Assembly: GCA_949281375.1 (NCBI GenBank)
Contig: CASDLT010000022.1
Location: 1 to 64,000, forward strand
Direction: 5' to 3'
DNA length: 64,000 nucleotides
Source of the DNA: an uncultured Nitrosomonas sp.
GTDB lineage: Bacteria > Pseudomonadota > Gammaproteobacteria > Burkholderiales > Nitrosomonadaceae
Shown: in pieces, positions 38,289-49,231 of the stretch
How positions within the stretch are numbered: the stretch's first letter is position 1
How the letters are laid out: every line of letters starts with the position of its first letter
Notes under the pieces: generated by a model
Databases searched by the model: none
What the model was told of the DNA's origin: nothing
Seen by the model: the letters and a program-made list of their open reading frames with translations, nothing else
Position numbers and translations under genes: made by a program

Positions 38289-39623
38289 ATGCATACAAGA
38301 AACTGTCTTTGCAGCCTTTTTCTTATCGTGGCCTTAGCGTCATCTCCTGTCGCAGCCGAAGATATGGAATCCCTTCCCCAGCCATTGGCAAAACAATCCA
38401 TCGATCACATCATTGCAATCGTCAATGAAGATGTCATTACACGTCAGGAATTGGGCGATGCCATCAAGATAGCCACCGAACGCCTGCAATTGCAAGGAAT
38501 TCAAATTCCAGATCATCAAACATTGCAAAACCAGGTGCTTGAATCCATCATCACCAAGCGGATTCAACTTCAGCACGCCGGTGATGTCGGGTTATCCGTC
38601 AGTGAAAGTGAAATTGATGAAACCATACGACGTATTGCAGATGACAATAAATTAACCTTGTCCGAATTTTATGCCGCATTGGACAGAGATGGCATCAGTT
38701 ATAAGAAATTCCGAAACGAAATCAATGATGAGATGATCATGGCGCGTCTCAAGGAAAGAGAAGTCAAGCATCAAGTCAACGTGACGGAAGGGGAAGTCGA
38801 TAATTTTCTCAGAACCCAGGAAACTTCTGCAGTTGGTAACGATGAGTATCGTCTTGCGCATATCCTCGTCCTCGTGACAGAAAATATGAATTCGAGTCAA
38901 ATTCAACAACGTAGCGAGCGAGCCTCTCTGGCGCTGCAAAAACTCAAGGCAGGAGTGGATTTTTCTCAAGTCGCCGCTGAATTCTCCGACGCAGCAGATG
39001 CTTCAAAAGGGGGCATCATTGAATGGCGGCCTATTTCACAAATGGGTCCCACTTTTGCAGAAATGCTTGCCCCACTTCAACCCGGAGAATTGACCTCGAT
39101 CGTGCAAAGCCCATCCGGTTTCCACATTTTCAAATTGCTGGGCAGACGCGTTCAGGAAGTGCAGACAGTGATCATCGATCAAACGCATGCTCGACACATA
39201 TTAATTAAAATCAACGAATTAACTTCTGAGAATGAAGCCAAACTCAAAATCTCTCAAATCAAGGAACGGCTTGATCAGGGAGAACAGTTTGAGGAATTGG
39301 CCCGGCTTTATTCCGAAGATACCAGTGCAGCTTCGGGAGGTGATCTGGGTTGGCTTTCACCTGGTGATACGGTGGCTGTTTTTGAACAAACCATGAACAA
39401 GTTATTGCCCGGTCAGATCAGCGAACCTGTTCAATCTCAATTCGGCTGGCATCTCATTCAGGTCATCGAACGCCGCACCCAGGATGTCAGTCTGGATCGC
39501 CGCAGGCAGGCTGCGCGCCAGGCGATTCGCACGCGGAAAGCTGACGTGGTCATTCAGGAATGGCTTCGTCAACTGCGCGACCAGGCGTATGTCGAAATTC
39601 GATTGGATGATGATGACCAATGA
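38289..39623 (+). CDS. surA: Periplasmic peptidyl-prolyl isomerase and chaperone SurA
   Basis: 444 residues: a signal peptide cleaved after VAA (about residue 23), the SurA N-terminal domain (IVNEDVITRQELGDAI), two parvulin domains (~185-285, YRLAHILV ... GGIIEWRP; and ~295-400, THARHILIK ... GGDLGWLSPGD) and a C-terminal helix. SurA escorts barrel proteins, including LptD itself, to the BAM complex. It starts 35 bases after lptD and its stop overlaps pdxA as ATGA. Confidence 0.95.
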   Translation: MHTRNCLCSLFLIVALASSPVAAEDMESLPQPLAKQSIDHIIAIVNEDVITRQELGDAIKIATERLQLQGIQIPDHQTLQNQVLESIITKRIQLQHAGDVGLSVSESEIDETIRRIADDNKLTLSEFYAALDRDGISYKKFRNEINDEMIMARLKEREVKHQVNVTEGEVDNFLRTQETSAVGNDEYRLAHILVLVTENMNSSQIQQRSERASLALQKLKAGVDFSQVAAEFSDAADASKGGIIEWRPISQMGPTFAEMLAPLQPGELTSIVQSPSGFHIFKLLGRRVQEVQTVIIDQTHARHILIKINELTSENEAKLKISQIKERLDQGEQFEELARLYSEDTSAASGGDLGWLSPGDTVAVFEQTMNKLLPGQISEPVQSQFGWHLIQVIERRTQDVSLDRRRQAARQAIRTRKADVVIQEWLRQLRDQAYVEIRLDDDDQ

Positions 39624-40630
39624 GTAAGGCATCCTTTCCAGTCATAGCGCTGACTGCTGGAGAACCGGCAGGAATCGGCCCAGACTTATGCATACAAATT
39701 GCGCAGCAGCCTTGGCCATGCCAGCTTGTGGTCATTGCCGACCGCGAATTGTTACTGACGCGCGCTGAACAGCTCCGCGTGCCATTGTCACTCATCGATA
39801 TGGCAAACAGCTCATTCAAGCAACAGCACCAAGCAGGAAGCCTGCATATCATGCCCATATCGTTGGCAGAGCCAGCCAGAGCAGGACAGTTGAATCCACA
39901 CAACGCCGACTACGTTCTCACAACCTTGCGTGAAGCGATTAAAGGCTGTCAATCCGGACAATTCGACGCGATGGTTACTGCACCCGTGCACAAAGGCGTT
40001 ATCAATGACGCGCATATCCCTTTTACAGGACATACCGAATATCTGGCCGAATTGACGCACAGCCGGGTGGTCATGATGCTGGTGGGCGGAAATATGCGGG
40101 TTACGCTGGCAACGACACATTTGCCACTTAAAGATGTGGCTGCTGCCATCACCGCTGACACCATCGCAAACAAATTACGCATCGTCCATCAAGATCTAAT
40201 GACACACTTTCTAATCGCCGATCCCTGTATCGCCGTAGCAGGACTTAATCCGCATGCTGGAGAATCGGGTCACATGGGACTGGAAGAAATCGATATCATC
40301 ATTCCCGTGCTCGATCAGCTTCGAGCCGAAGGCATCAATCTTATTGGGCCGCTTCCTGCAGATACCCTGTTCACTCCCGCGCAGCTACGACATTACGATT
40401 GCATCTTTGCCATGTATCACGATCAGGGATTACCGGTACTGAAACATGCCAGTTTCGGTGAAGGCGTCAACGTCACGCTGGGGTTGCCGATCATTCGTAC
40501 GTCCGTGGATCATGGCACTGCACTGGATCTTGCCGGCACTGGACGCGCCAATGCCGGTAGCTTATGTGCGGCCATGGAACTTGCTGTGCAGTTGGCCGAA
40601 AATCACCGTTCCGTTTGTCATGCGTCATAA
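39620..40630 (+). CDS. pdxA: 4-hydroxythreonine-4-phosphate dehydrogenase PdxA
   Basis: 336 residues. It catalyses the NAD-dependent oxidation in vitamin B6 synthesis. Family landmarks are TAGEPAGIGPDL at the N-terminus, TAPVHKGVINDAHIPFTGHTEYLAE, the His-rich metal site (TTHLPL), NPHAGESGHMG and MYHDQGLPVLK. It overlaps surA by 4 bases and rsmA by 11. The length is normal, and the lptD-surA-pdxA-rsmA order is conserved in proteobacteria. Confidence 0.95.
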   Translation: MSKASFPVIALTAGEPAGIGPDLCIQIAQQPWPCQLVVIADRELLLTRAEQLRVPLSLIDMANSSFKQQHQAGSLHIMPISLAEPARAGQLNPHNADYVLTTLREAIKGCQSGQFDAMVTAPVHKGVINDAHIPFTGHTEYLAELTHSRVVMMLVGGNMRVTLATTHLPLKDVAAAITADTIANKLRIVHQDLMTHFLIADPCIAVAGLNPHAGESGHMGLEEIDIIIPVLDQLRAEGINLIGPLPADTLFTPAQLRHYDCIFAMYHDQGLPVLKHASFGEGVNVTLGLPIIRTSVDHGTALDLAGTGRANAGSLCAAMELAVQLAENHRSVCHAS

Positions 40631-41405
40631 TCCACGCAAGCGCTTCGGGCAGAATTTCCTGATTGATCAGGGAATCATCGCGCAAATCATCACCGCCATC
40701 CACCCCCAACCAACTGATCAAATCGTCGAAATCGGCCCCGGGCTGGGCGCACTGACGTCGCCTCTGTTGCAGCACGTAAGCCACCTCGATGCCATTGAAA
40801 TCGACCGGGATATCGTCAAGAAATTGCGTCTGGAATTTTCACCTGACAACTTAACCATCCATGCCATCGATGCGCTGAAGTTCGATTTTTCTTCACTTGG
40901 CAATCAGTTGCGCATAGTCGGTAATTTACCGTACAACATTTCCACGCCCTTACTTTTTCACCTGAGCCTTTTTTCAGCCCATATTTTCGACATGCATTGC
41001 ATGCTGCAAAAGGAAGTCGTCGAACGCATGGTCGCAGCGCCGGCAACCTCTGACTATGGTCGACTTTCGGTCATGTTGCAATATCGCTTCGATATGGAAT
41101 ATGTGTTGAGCGTCCCCGCCACATCGTTCCACCCCGCTCCCAAAGTAGAATCGGCCATTGTGCACTTGGTACCCCGCCCTTCAACGATGATGAATGCGCA
41201 CGATGACGGTCTGCTGTCGCAGGTAGTCGCCGCCGCATTTTCACAGCGAAGGAAAACCATCCGCAATACCTTGCAGCGCTATTTAACGGCCGATGATTTC
41301 GATAGGCTCGACCTCAATTCCGGATTGCGGGCGGAGAATTTATCGGTAAATGATTTTGTCGCTATTTCCAATTTTCTCTTTCATCGGATTGATCAGTTCT
41401 ACTGA
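40620..41405 (+). CDS. rsmA: 16S rRNA dimethyladenosine transferase RsmA (KsgA)
   Basis: 261 residues. It dimethylates two adjacent adenines in the 3' hairpin of 16S rRNA. The start motif RKRFGQNFLID, the SAM motif VEIGPGLGALT and catalytic NLPYNIS are all present. The frame stays open upstream into pdxA, but the ATG at 40620 gives the standard N-terminus and overlaps pdxA by 11 bases. It is the end of the operon; apaG, often next in line, is absent, and lysC follows after 170 bases. Confidence 0.95.
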   Translation: MRHNPRKRFGQNFLIDQGIIAQIITAIHPQPTDQIVEIGPGLGALTSPLLQHVSHLDAIEIDRDIVKKLRLEFSPDNLTIHAIDALKFDFSSLGNQLRIVGNLPYNISTPLLFHLSLFSAHIFDMHCMLQKEVVERMVAAPATSDYGRLSVMLQYRFDMEYVLSVPATSFHPAPKVESAIVHLVPRPSTMMNAHDDGLLSQVVAAAFSQRRKTIRNTLQRYLTADDFDRLDLNSGLRAENLSVNDFVAISNFLFHRIDQFY

Positions 41406-41575
41406 ACGTTCAGAAGCAGCTCGTCCCCCGATGAATCGCTGCCAGAAACTCGAATTCAGCCTCTTCTGTTCGAACTAAAATGTCGAATCTCGAAACTGTC
41501 CAATCGCAATTTTTGCCGAATCGTGTAAAATAAGGCACTTTTTTTCGTAGTCCAATACAGGCGAGTAAATTTTTC

Positions 41576-42805
41576 TTGGCATTTTACGTACAAAAATATG
41601 GCGGTACGTCAGTAGGAAGTACTGAACGAATAAAGAATGTCGCTCGACGCGTGGCTAAATTTCATTCACAAGGCCATCAGATTGTCGTCGTGGTCTCAGC
41701 AATGAGTGGAGAAACTAACCGACTGATCGCACTTGCAAAGGAAATTCAGGAATCACCAGAAGCCCGCGAACTGGATGTTATAGTTTCGACTGGTGAACAA
41801 GTGTCGATCGCACTTTTATCCATGGCGCTACTGGAATTAAAGGTTCCGGCAAAAAGCTACACCGGCTCCCAGGTTAGAATTTTGACCGATAACACCTATA
41901 CCAAGGCTCGTATTTTAAGCATCGATGAGTCAAAAATCAGGGCAGACCTGGATGCAGGCTATGTGATCGTGGTTGCAGGCTTTCAAGGTGTCGATGAAAA
42001 AGGCAATATCACTACGCTGGGCCGTGGCGGTTCAGATACCACGGGTGTTGCGCTGGCCGCCGCTTTGAAGGCCGATGAATGTCAAATTTATACCGATGTC
42101 GACGGCATTTACACCACGGACCCTCGAGTAGTCGCTGAAGCCAGACGACTTAATACCATCACCTTTGAAGAGATGCTTGAAATGGCAAGCTTGGGATCGA
42201 AGGTTCTGCAATTGCGCTCTGTTGAATTCGCCGGAAAATATAAAGTAAAGCTGAGAGTTCTGTCCAGCTTTGAGGAGGAAGGGCAAGGCACCCTGATTAC
42301 TTTTGAGGAAGATGAAAATATGGAACAAGCAGTCATTTCAGGTATCGCATTCAATCGTGATGAAGCGAAAATTACTGTGTTAGGTGTTCCAGATCATCCC
42401 GGCATTGCTTATCAAATCTTGGGGCCTGTGGCTGATGCCAATATCGATGTCGACATGATCATTCAGAATGTTGGACATGACGGATTGACCGATTTCTCGT
42501 TTACAGTTCATCGGAACGAATTCAAAAACACGATGAATATTCTCAAAGAAAAAATTCAACCGCATATTGGCGCGCGCGATGTGCTTGGAGGTGATAGAAT
42601 CGCCAAAGTTTCGGTAGTGGGCGTCGGAATGCGCTCACATGCAGGCATTGCCAGTAAAATGTTTCGGGTATTGGCTGAAGAAGGCATCAATATTCAAATG
42701 ATCGCTACATCGGAAATTAAAATTTCCGTCGTCGTTGATGAAAAATATATGGAACTGGCTGTCAGGGTACTGCATAAAGCGTTTGATTTAGAACAAACGC
42801 TCTGA
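41576..42805 (+). CDS. lysC: Aspartate kinase
   Basis: 409 residues. The kinase domain starts KYGGTSVGSTERIKNVA and contains FQGVDEKGNITTLGRGGSDTT; two ACT domains follow from ~265 (KITVLGVPDHPGIAYQIL and SVVGVGMRSHAGIASKMF). It makes aspartyl phosphate for Lys, Met and Thr synthesis and is the class normally inhibited by Lys and Thr together. The start codon is TTG, since the family N-terminus begins exactly here. An internal ATG at 42320, with GAGGAA about 9 bases before it, could yield the separate small subunit known for other kinases of this class. Confidence 0.93.
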   Translation: MAFYVQKYGGTSVGSTERIKNVARRVAKFHSQGHQIVVVVSAMSGETNRLIALAKEIQESPEARELDVIVSTGEQVSIALLSMALLELKVPAKSYTGSQVRILTDNTYTKARILSIDESKIRADLDAGYVIVVAGFQGVDEKGNITTLGRGGSDTTGVALAAALKADECQIYTDVDGIYTTDPRVVAEARRLNTITFEEMLEMASLGSKVLQLRSVEFAGKYKVKLRVLSSFEEEGQGTLITFEEDENMEQAVISGIAFNRDEAKITVLGVPDHPGIAYQILGPVADANIDVDMIIQNVGHDGLTDFSFTVHRNEFKNTMNILKEKIQPHIGARDVLGGDRIAKVSVVGVGMRSHAGIASKMFRVLAEEGINIQMIATSEIKISVVVDEKYMELAVRVLHKAFDLEQTL

Positions 42806-42872
42806 TTGGATTTTATTGCACACACCAATCACTTTTTCGAATAAAATCTCACTGCTTTTGTGAATCAACGTC

Positions 42873-42965
42873 GGAGAGATGGCCGAGTGGTCGAAGGCGC
42901 TCCCCTGCTAAGGGAGTATAGGCTCAAAAAGCTTATCGAGGGTTCGAATCCCTCTCTCTCCGCCA
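42873..42965 (+). tRNA. tRNA-Ser (anticodon GCT)
   Basis: A 93-base gene with the long variable arm of serine tRNAs (TATAGGCTCAAAAAGCTTATC region). Acceptor GGAGAGA pairs with TCTCTCC, the anticodon loop is CTGCTAA with GCT at 42907-42909, and CCA is encoded. A possible promoter lies at 42816-42847 (TTGCAC and TAAAAT), but its spacing of 20 is long. Confidence 0.95.
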
Positions 42966-43365
42966 AAACACAAAATACAACCAATTGGTTATGCCAATTA
43001 TTTAAGTATAACTGACCAAGAAACCAGCTTATAATCCTCCGTTGGAAATGTCCTTTTACATATATTCCAGCCTTCCCTATTGTATTATTTTGTCAAGAAC
43101 AATAATCGCAGCAGTCCGAGGCGAAAAATAACTTTTAAACAAAGCCCTGTTCAAATCTGAACTGAAATTAATTCAAGAAAATGCTTAATGTCAAGAACGA
43201 AGAAATAAATTAAGCTTAACCAGCCAATCGCAGTATTTCCAATACACACCATACAAAAGATCGCATTTTTATCCCAATCCAGCTCAACCTGATGAGCTCT
43301 GATTAACTTTTGAAGGCTTGCTTCATCAAAAGAAATTTCTTCAACAGATCTTGAAGTAGAAATCC
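42966..43365 (-). other. Intergenic region with a small open frame lacking a start
   Basis: Mostly A+T-rich. On the minus strand a frame is open from 43390 to a TGA at 43151-43153. It would encode ~79 residues ending in one hydrophobic segment (IFCMVCIGNTAIGWLSLIYF), partly overlapping the end of the bestrophin-like gene. There is no ATG, GTG or TTG near its start, so it is either a decayed small membrane-protein gene or chance. I see no other gene. Confidence 0.3.
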
Positions 43366-44298
43366 TTAAGTCAAAATATCCTGTTCGGGCTTAAGTGGCT
43401 CAGGGCGATCGGGTTCATTGATCAACTCAAGCAAGTTGATTTCTATCGTTCGTGAAATTGCATTCAATGGCAAATCATTGGGTTGTAGGCCAAAGGGATT
43501 TTCGATTTCATCGCCGATGGCGTCCAGTTCGAAAAAGGCATATGAAATCAGCAATACCACAACAGGAGTCAGAATACCGGTGGTTTCAACCAACCCAAAA
43601 GGCAAGAACAAGCAATATGAAGCTACTATGCGATGAATGAGTACCGAATAACTGAAGGGTATCGGAGTGTTTTTGATACGTTCGCACCCTCCCAGAATTG
43701 TGGATAGCTCATTGAGTTGAGCATCCATAAATGGAAAATTCAGATCATTCAGCCAACCTCGATCCCGAGCAATGGCAAGATCGCGCCCCAGTTTCTGCAG
43801 AATCATAAGCGGCCTATGCGTGGATTGAAGCACATCGGCCAAATCCTCAGGGGATAAAAAATTTTCTATCTCTGGTGCCGGATCTTCATTGCGCAGATGA
43901 CAACGCAGTGCGTGCGCATACGAAATCATACGCTTGACAAAGATCTCTTTAAATTGCTGCACGTCTTCGCTGTCATGCGAAGCATCAATCATGAAACAAA
44001 CCTGGCGCGTCAGATTGCGCGAGCTATTGATCAGCATGCCCCACAACCTTCGCCCTTCCCAGAACTTATCGTAGGAAACATTATTGCGGAATCCCAAAAA
44101 GACACCGACTGCAACCCCAATCAACAGGAATGGGGTGGTCGTCAGCGTATAGGCTTGAATGCTGTAATACAATTCTACATACGTCACCAGACAGGCAGCC
44201 AGCGTAACTGTGAGAATGCGCGGCCAGGTTTCCATGAAGCTGCTGCCCCTGAAGTGAAACAACAATCGCACCCATGACACTTTGTCCTTAACAATCAT
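43366..44298 (-). CDS. Bestrophin-like (UPF0187) membrane channel family protein
   Basis: 310 residues. There are four probable membrane segments: ILTVTLAACLVTYVELYY (~28-46), LIGVAVGVFLGFRNN (~59-72), SYCLFLPFGLVETTG (~228-245) and LTPVVVLLISYAFFEL (~246-262). The SYDKFWEGRRLWG motif after the second segment and the DEIENPFG motif near residue 270 are hallmarks of the bestrophin/UPF0187 family (bacterial members include anion or sodium-permeable pentamers). It is in the inner membrane. It sits upstream of recG on the same strand with no functional link apparent. Confidence 0.88.
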   Translation of the reverse strand: MIVKDKVSWVRLLFHFRGSSFMETWPRILTVTLAACLVTYVELYYSIQAYTLTTTPFLLIGVAVGVFLGFRNNVSYDKFWEGRRLWGMLINSSRNLTRQVCFMIDASHDSEDVQQFKEIFVKRMISYAHALRCHLRNEDPAPEIENFLSPEDLADVLQSTHRPLMILQKLGRDLAIARDRGWLNDLNFPFMDAQLNELSTILGGCERIKNTPIPFSYSVLIHRIVASYCLFLPFGLVETTGILTPVVVLLISYAFFELDAIGDEIENPFGLQPNDLPLNAISRTIEINLLELINEPDRPEPLKPEQDILT

Positions 44299-44342
44299 GT
44301 CATTTTTCCCTTATAGATCTATGGCTTATTAAAAACAGACGA

Positions 44343-46385
44343 TTAAACTCGCAAATATTCAGTTTTCTCGCCTAACCAGCGTTCGATATGACGCAGAGCA
44401 AGATCCGGATACAGAGAAAGCATGTCATCGGCGCTCGCTTGAGCAGCCATCAATAATTCCTCATCATGTTCCAGATCGGCAAATCGCAGCATCGGTACTC
44501 CACTTTGGCGGGCACCAAGAAACTCACCGGGACCGCGCAATTGCAAATCCTGTCGCGCAATCTCGAAGCCATCGGTATGCTCAAAAATGATTTTGAGCCG
44601 TTTGCGAGCGATTTCTGATAATGGCTGCTGAAATAGCAAGATACACACACTCGCTTCGGCTCCGCGCCCCACCCGCCCGCGCAATTGATGCAATTGCGAC
44701 AATCCCATGCGTTCGGCATTCTCGATTACCATCAACGAAGCGTTGGGCACATCCACGCCTACTTCGATAACAGTGGTGGCAATCAGTAATTGAATTTCAC
44801 CGTGCTTGAATAACGCCATCACAGTCGCTTTATCCTGAGAAGACAAGCGCCCGTGTACTAATCCCACCGTTAAATTCGGGAATATCCGGCTTAATGTTTC
44901 ATGCGTCTCTATCGCCGTCTGAAGTTGCAGGGTTTCAGACTCTTCAATCAACGGGCACACCCAGTACACTTGCTTGCCGTGCCGGCATGCCTGTTGGATG
45001 CGCTCAATGACTTCATCTCGTCGATTGTCGGCGATCAGCTTGGTCAGTATGGGCGATCGTCCCGGCGGCAGTTCATCAATGATGGACACATCCAGATCAG
45101 CGTAATAACTCATTGATAACGTGCGTGGAATTGGGGTTGCACTCATCATCAGTTGGTGAGGCACCCATCCATCATGATGAGCGCCCTTCATGCGCAGCGC
45201 CAGACGCTGCTGCACACCGAATCGGTGTTGCTCATCAATGATCGCCAGTCCTAATCGATGAAACGCGATATGTTCCTGAAACAAGGCATGGGTACCGATA
45301 GCCAGTTTTGCTTCGCCCGATGCGATGGCATCCTGTGCTGCTTGTTTTTGTTTTTTTTTCTGGCTTCCTGATAGCCAAGCCACCTGTATCCCAAGGGGCT
45401 CAAACCAACCCGACAATTTCTGATAATGCTGTTCGGCAAGAATTTCGGTGGGTGCCATGAATGCCGCTTGAAAACCATTATCGATGGCTTGCAATGCCGC
45501 CAGTGCAGCCACAATCGTCTTGCCGCTGCCGACATCACCTTGTAACAATCGCTGCATCGGATAAGCCACTGCCAAATCATGACTAATCTCATTCACCACT
45601 GCAGCTTGCGCAGCCGTTAATGTAAATGCGAGTTGCTGTAAAAATTGATCGATCAATTGATGCTTGCGTGATAAAACCGGTGCTGAGCGATCCCGCCGTT
45701 GACGGTAATGCAGACGCATCGATAACTGCTGAGCCAGCAATTCATCAAATTTGATGCGCCGCCATGCTGGATGGGAGCGGGTTTGCAGGGCCTCCAGCGA
45801 TATTTCCGGCGGCGGATGATGCAAACACGCAATACTCTCCCGAAAACCAATCAATCGATACTCGTGAATAATCTTTTCAGGTAACGTTTCCATCTGATTC
45901 GATAGGCTCCCGAAACGCTGCAATGCCTGTCCGATCAATTTTCTCAGGACGTTTTGCGCCAAACCGGCAGTGGTCGAATAGACCGGCGTCATCGTACTCG
46001 CCAGAGACTCCCCTTCTTTGACGATACGACATTTTGGGTGAACCATCTCGGCACCGAAAAAGCCGTCACGAATCTCACCCAGCAGCCGCACCCGCTTACC
46101 GACCGTATAGGATTTGATTTGACTGCCGTAGAAATTCAAAAAGCGCATCACCAATGAACCGCTGCTGTCTTCCACGTGGCAAATCAATTGCCGTCGAGGG
46201 CGAACAACTACTTCAGCATGCACGATCAAACCTTCGATTTGCACAGTTCTGCCGGTCGGAGCGTCGGCAATTGAAAACAGATGCGTTTCATCTTCGTAGC
46301 GAATCGGCAGATGCAATATCAAGTCCAGTTCATTATGAATGCCCAGGCGGGATAATTTTTCCATGACGGCGGAGCTGATCGTCAT
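44343..46385 (-). CDS. recG: ATP-dependent DNA helicase RecG
   Basis: 680 residues, the normal RecG length. An OB-fold wedge domain (GRTVQIEGLIVHAEVVVRPRR ... LVMRFLNFYG) precedes SF2 motor motifs: Walker A QGDVGSGKT near residue 286, DEQHRFG, MSATPIPRTL and QLRGRVGRG. It reverses stalled forks and processes Holliday junctions. It faces ridA on the same strand with 28 bases between, so ridA and recG may share a transcript. Confidence 0.96.
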   Translation of the reverse strand: MTISSAVMEKLSRLGIHNELDLILHLPIRYEDETHLFSIADAPTGRTVQIEGLIVHAEVVVRPRRQLICHVEDSSGSLVMRFLNFYGSQIKSYTVGKRVRLLGEIRDGFFGAEMVHPKCRIVKEGESLASTMTPVYSTTAGLAQNVLRKLIGQALQRFGSLSNQMETLPEKIIHEYRLIGFRESIACLHHPPPEISLEALQTRSHPAWRRIKFDELLAQQLSMRLHYRQRRDRSAPVLSRKHQLIDQFLQQLAFTLTAAQAAVVNEISHDLAVAYPMQRLLQGDVGSGKTIVAALAALQAIDNGFQAAFMAPTEILAEQHYQKLSGWFEPLGIQVAWLSGSQKKKQKQAAQDAIASGEAKLAIGTHALFQEHIAFHRLGLAIIDEQHRFGVQQRLALRMKGAHHDGWVPHQLMMSATPIPRTLSMSYYADLDVSIIDELPPGRSPILTKLIADNRRDEVIERIQQACRHGKQVYWVCPLIEESETLQLQTAIETHETLSRIFPNLTVGLVHGRLSSQDKATVMALFKHGEIQLLIATTVIEVGVDVPNASLMVIENAERMGLSQLHQLRGRVGRGAEASVCILLFQQPLSEIARKRLKIIFEHTDGFEIARQDLQLRGPGEFLGARQSGVPMLRFADLEHDEELLMAAQASADDMLSLYPDLALRHIERWLGEKTEYLRV

Positions 46386-46413
46386 TGCGGGATCTTCAAA
46401 GCAATGATATCTA

Positions 46414-46806
46414 CTATGTGTGCTGAATAACCATTACTGCATCCATTTCCACCAATGCGCCTTTCGGCAAAGACTTAACTCCGATTGCTGCCCGTGCCGG
46501 ATAAGGCTCGGAAAAATGAGTCGCCATTATCTGGTTTACCAGTGCAAAGTGATCAAGATCCGTCAGAAATATCGACAGCTTGACGATATCGTTGAGACTG
46601 CCTCCGCTGGCTGTTGCGACTGCTTTCAAGTTGGAAAAGACTTGTTGTATCTGGCTTTCAATGTTATCAGCCATCGTCATGCTGACGGGATCCAGCCCTA
46701 TTTGACCCGACACATACACAGTATCTCCGCCACTGACCCGAACTGCTTGGGAGTAGGTGCCAATGGCCTGTGGCGCAAGTGAGGTATGGATGATTTGTTT
46801 GCTCAT
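46414..46806 (-). CDS. ridA: RidA-family enamine/imine deaminase
   Basis: 130 residues of RidA/YjgF fold. The catalytic Arg lies in YPARAAIGV and the Glu in ALVEMDAV, with the signature SYSQAV-type start ([10 protein letters not shown]) and VSGQIGLDP. It hydrolyses reactive 2-aminoacrylate left by PLP enzymes. The Shine-Dalgarno AGGAG lies 6 bases from the ATG. It is divergent from murA. Confidence 0.94.
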   Translation of the reverse strand: MSKQIIHTSLAPQAIGTYSQAVRVSGGDTVYVSGQIGLDPVSMTMADNIESQIQQVFSNLKAVATASGGSLNDIVKLSIFLTDLDHFALVNQIMATHFSEPYPARAAIGVKSLPKGALVEMDAVMVIQHT

Positions 46807-46967
46807 TTTTTCTCCTGGTAAATTGTAAACACTGTTTTTTTGTTATAGTAGCTGCGGCAGAACCCTCGAGACGATTTGCTGCGCTATGATGCAGCGAACT
46901 CTGGCACATTTCAACCGGCGAGTGACTGACGATGGGTTTGAGATCAAACCCTCGCGACACGATTTGA

Positions 46968-48254
<1,287 letters not shown>

Positions 48255-48274
48255 GCAACGGTAAGTCACAGATT

Positions 48275-48412
48275 GATGGCTGCACGATCGAATCGCTTGG
48301 TTGTGCAATATTTATTTTCCTGTCTATATCCTGCCTCGGCTGCAGCGTTTCGAACGCGGCGTGCGTCATTTCTCCTGTTCAATTTATCTGCTCTTCCTTA
48401 ATTCAGCGCTGG
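48275..48412 (+). repeat. Degenerate intergenic repeat, copy C
   Basis: Begins TGGCTGCACGATCGAATCGC, contains TGCCTCGGCTGCAGCGTTTC, and ends AATTCAGCGCTGG. It is longest of the three copies because of a short insertion in the middle. It lies directly downstream of murA and occupies most of the 48255-48616 gap, together with the terminator after it. Confidence 0.5.
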
Positions 48413-48520
48413 ACATACGGATCAACCTGTTGATCGTTTCCACTTCACTGTACTTCGTGACTTAATTTCAGTTTGTTCGATCGCGGCGCGCAGCCACTGC
48501 CAGACATCGGGTCATCCCCG

Positions 48521-48552
48521 ATAAAAAAAGCCCTTGGATGTCCAAAGGCTTT
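48521..48552 (-). terminator. Rho-independent terminator for the minus-strand gene at 48617
   Basis: A stem of about 10 bp with one mismatch (AAGCCCTTGG with CCAAAGGCTT) and loop ATGT is followed on the minus strand by a run of seven T's. It lies 65 bases past the stop at 48617. Confidence 0.75.
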
Positions 48553-48616
48553 AGAAGTCAATATTTCATGTGTCGATGTGCAGGATGCCATCGACATCAA
48601 TCCTGATGAAGTGTGA

Positions 48617-49231
48617 TTACAATTTTGCCAATTTATAGCTGACGACGACGGTGGCAATTTTCTTGTTCAGGCCCATCACCGGAATGACGAGAATTTTTCT
48701 GCCATCGACATCCGATTTAATGGTGATTTTCTGTAAATTCAGAATTTCTTTAGGAAATAATTCCGTTCCTTTGGTTTCTTCGAGACGCTTATCGGTGGAC
48801 ACTAAAAGCTGTCCTTCCTCATTGATCAATACCACTCGTTCTGTATCTTTCATCTTAACAATTTCGCCCAAATATTGGTCGATTTGATCAAGATTGTTGC
48901 GGATCAGTTCGCCGCGCACTGCCCACGACAGCACTTGTCCGAATCGTTCTTCTTCACGCGCATATTGAGTATCTGCATATTCACGAGCTTGTTGTTTAAT
49001 CATCACGCGTTCATTTTCGAGTTTTTTCGCCATGTCAGATTCTACTTTACTGACAGCAATAAATTTCCAAACAATCACGACAACGATAAGACCAATGAGC
49101 GCCCCAGCATATTTGGCAGATAATTGCATCGTTGGAATTTTAGAAACCCACTCAAATTTATCATTTAGTAGTGAGAAAAACGTGGTAGGTGTGGATTGTT
49201 CAGTATGATTTTGCGTGTTCCGATCCGCCAT
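48617..49231 (-). CDS. Membrane-anchored protein with a periplasmic sensor-like domain
   Basis: 204 residues. A polar N-terminus (~40 residues) precedes one membrane segment (YAGALIGLIVVVIVWKFIA), a helical stalk and a PAS/Cache-like mixed domain (DQIDQYLGEIVKMKDTERVVLINEEGQLLVSTDKRLEETKGTEL). No output domain follows. The ATG at 49231 has a perfect AAGGAG 6 bases upstream; an extended frame to 49417 is unlikely. It is a single-gene unit with its own terminator. I do not recognise a named family, and the sensor reading is inference from topology and residue pattern. Confidence 0.65.
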   Translation of the reverse strand: MADRNTQNHTEQSTPTTFFSLLNDKFEWVSKIPTMQLSAKYAGALIGLIVVVIVWKFIAVSKVESDMAKKLENERVMIKQQAREYADTQYAREEERFGQVLSWAVRGELIRNNLDQIDQYLGEIVKMKDTERVVLINEEGQLLVSTDKRLEETKGTELFPKEILNLQKITIKSDVDGRKILVIPVMGLNKKIATVVVSYKLAKL

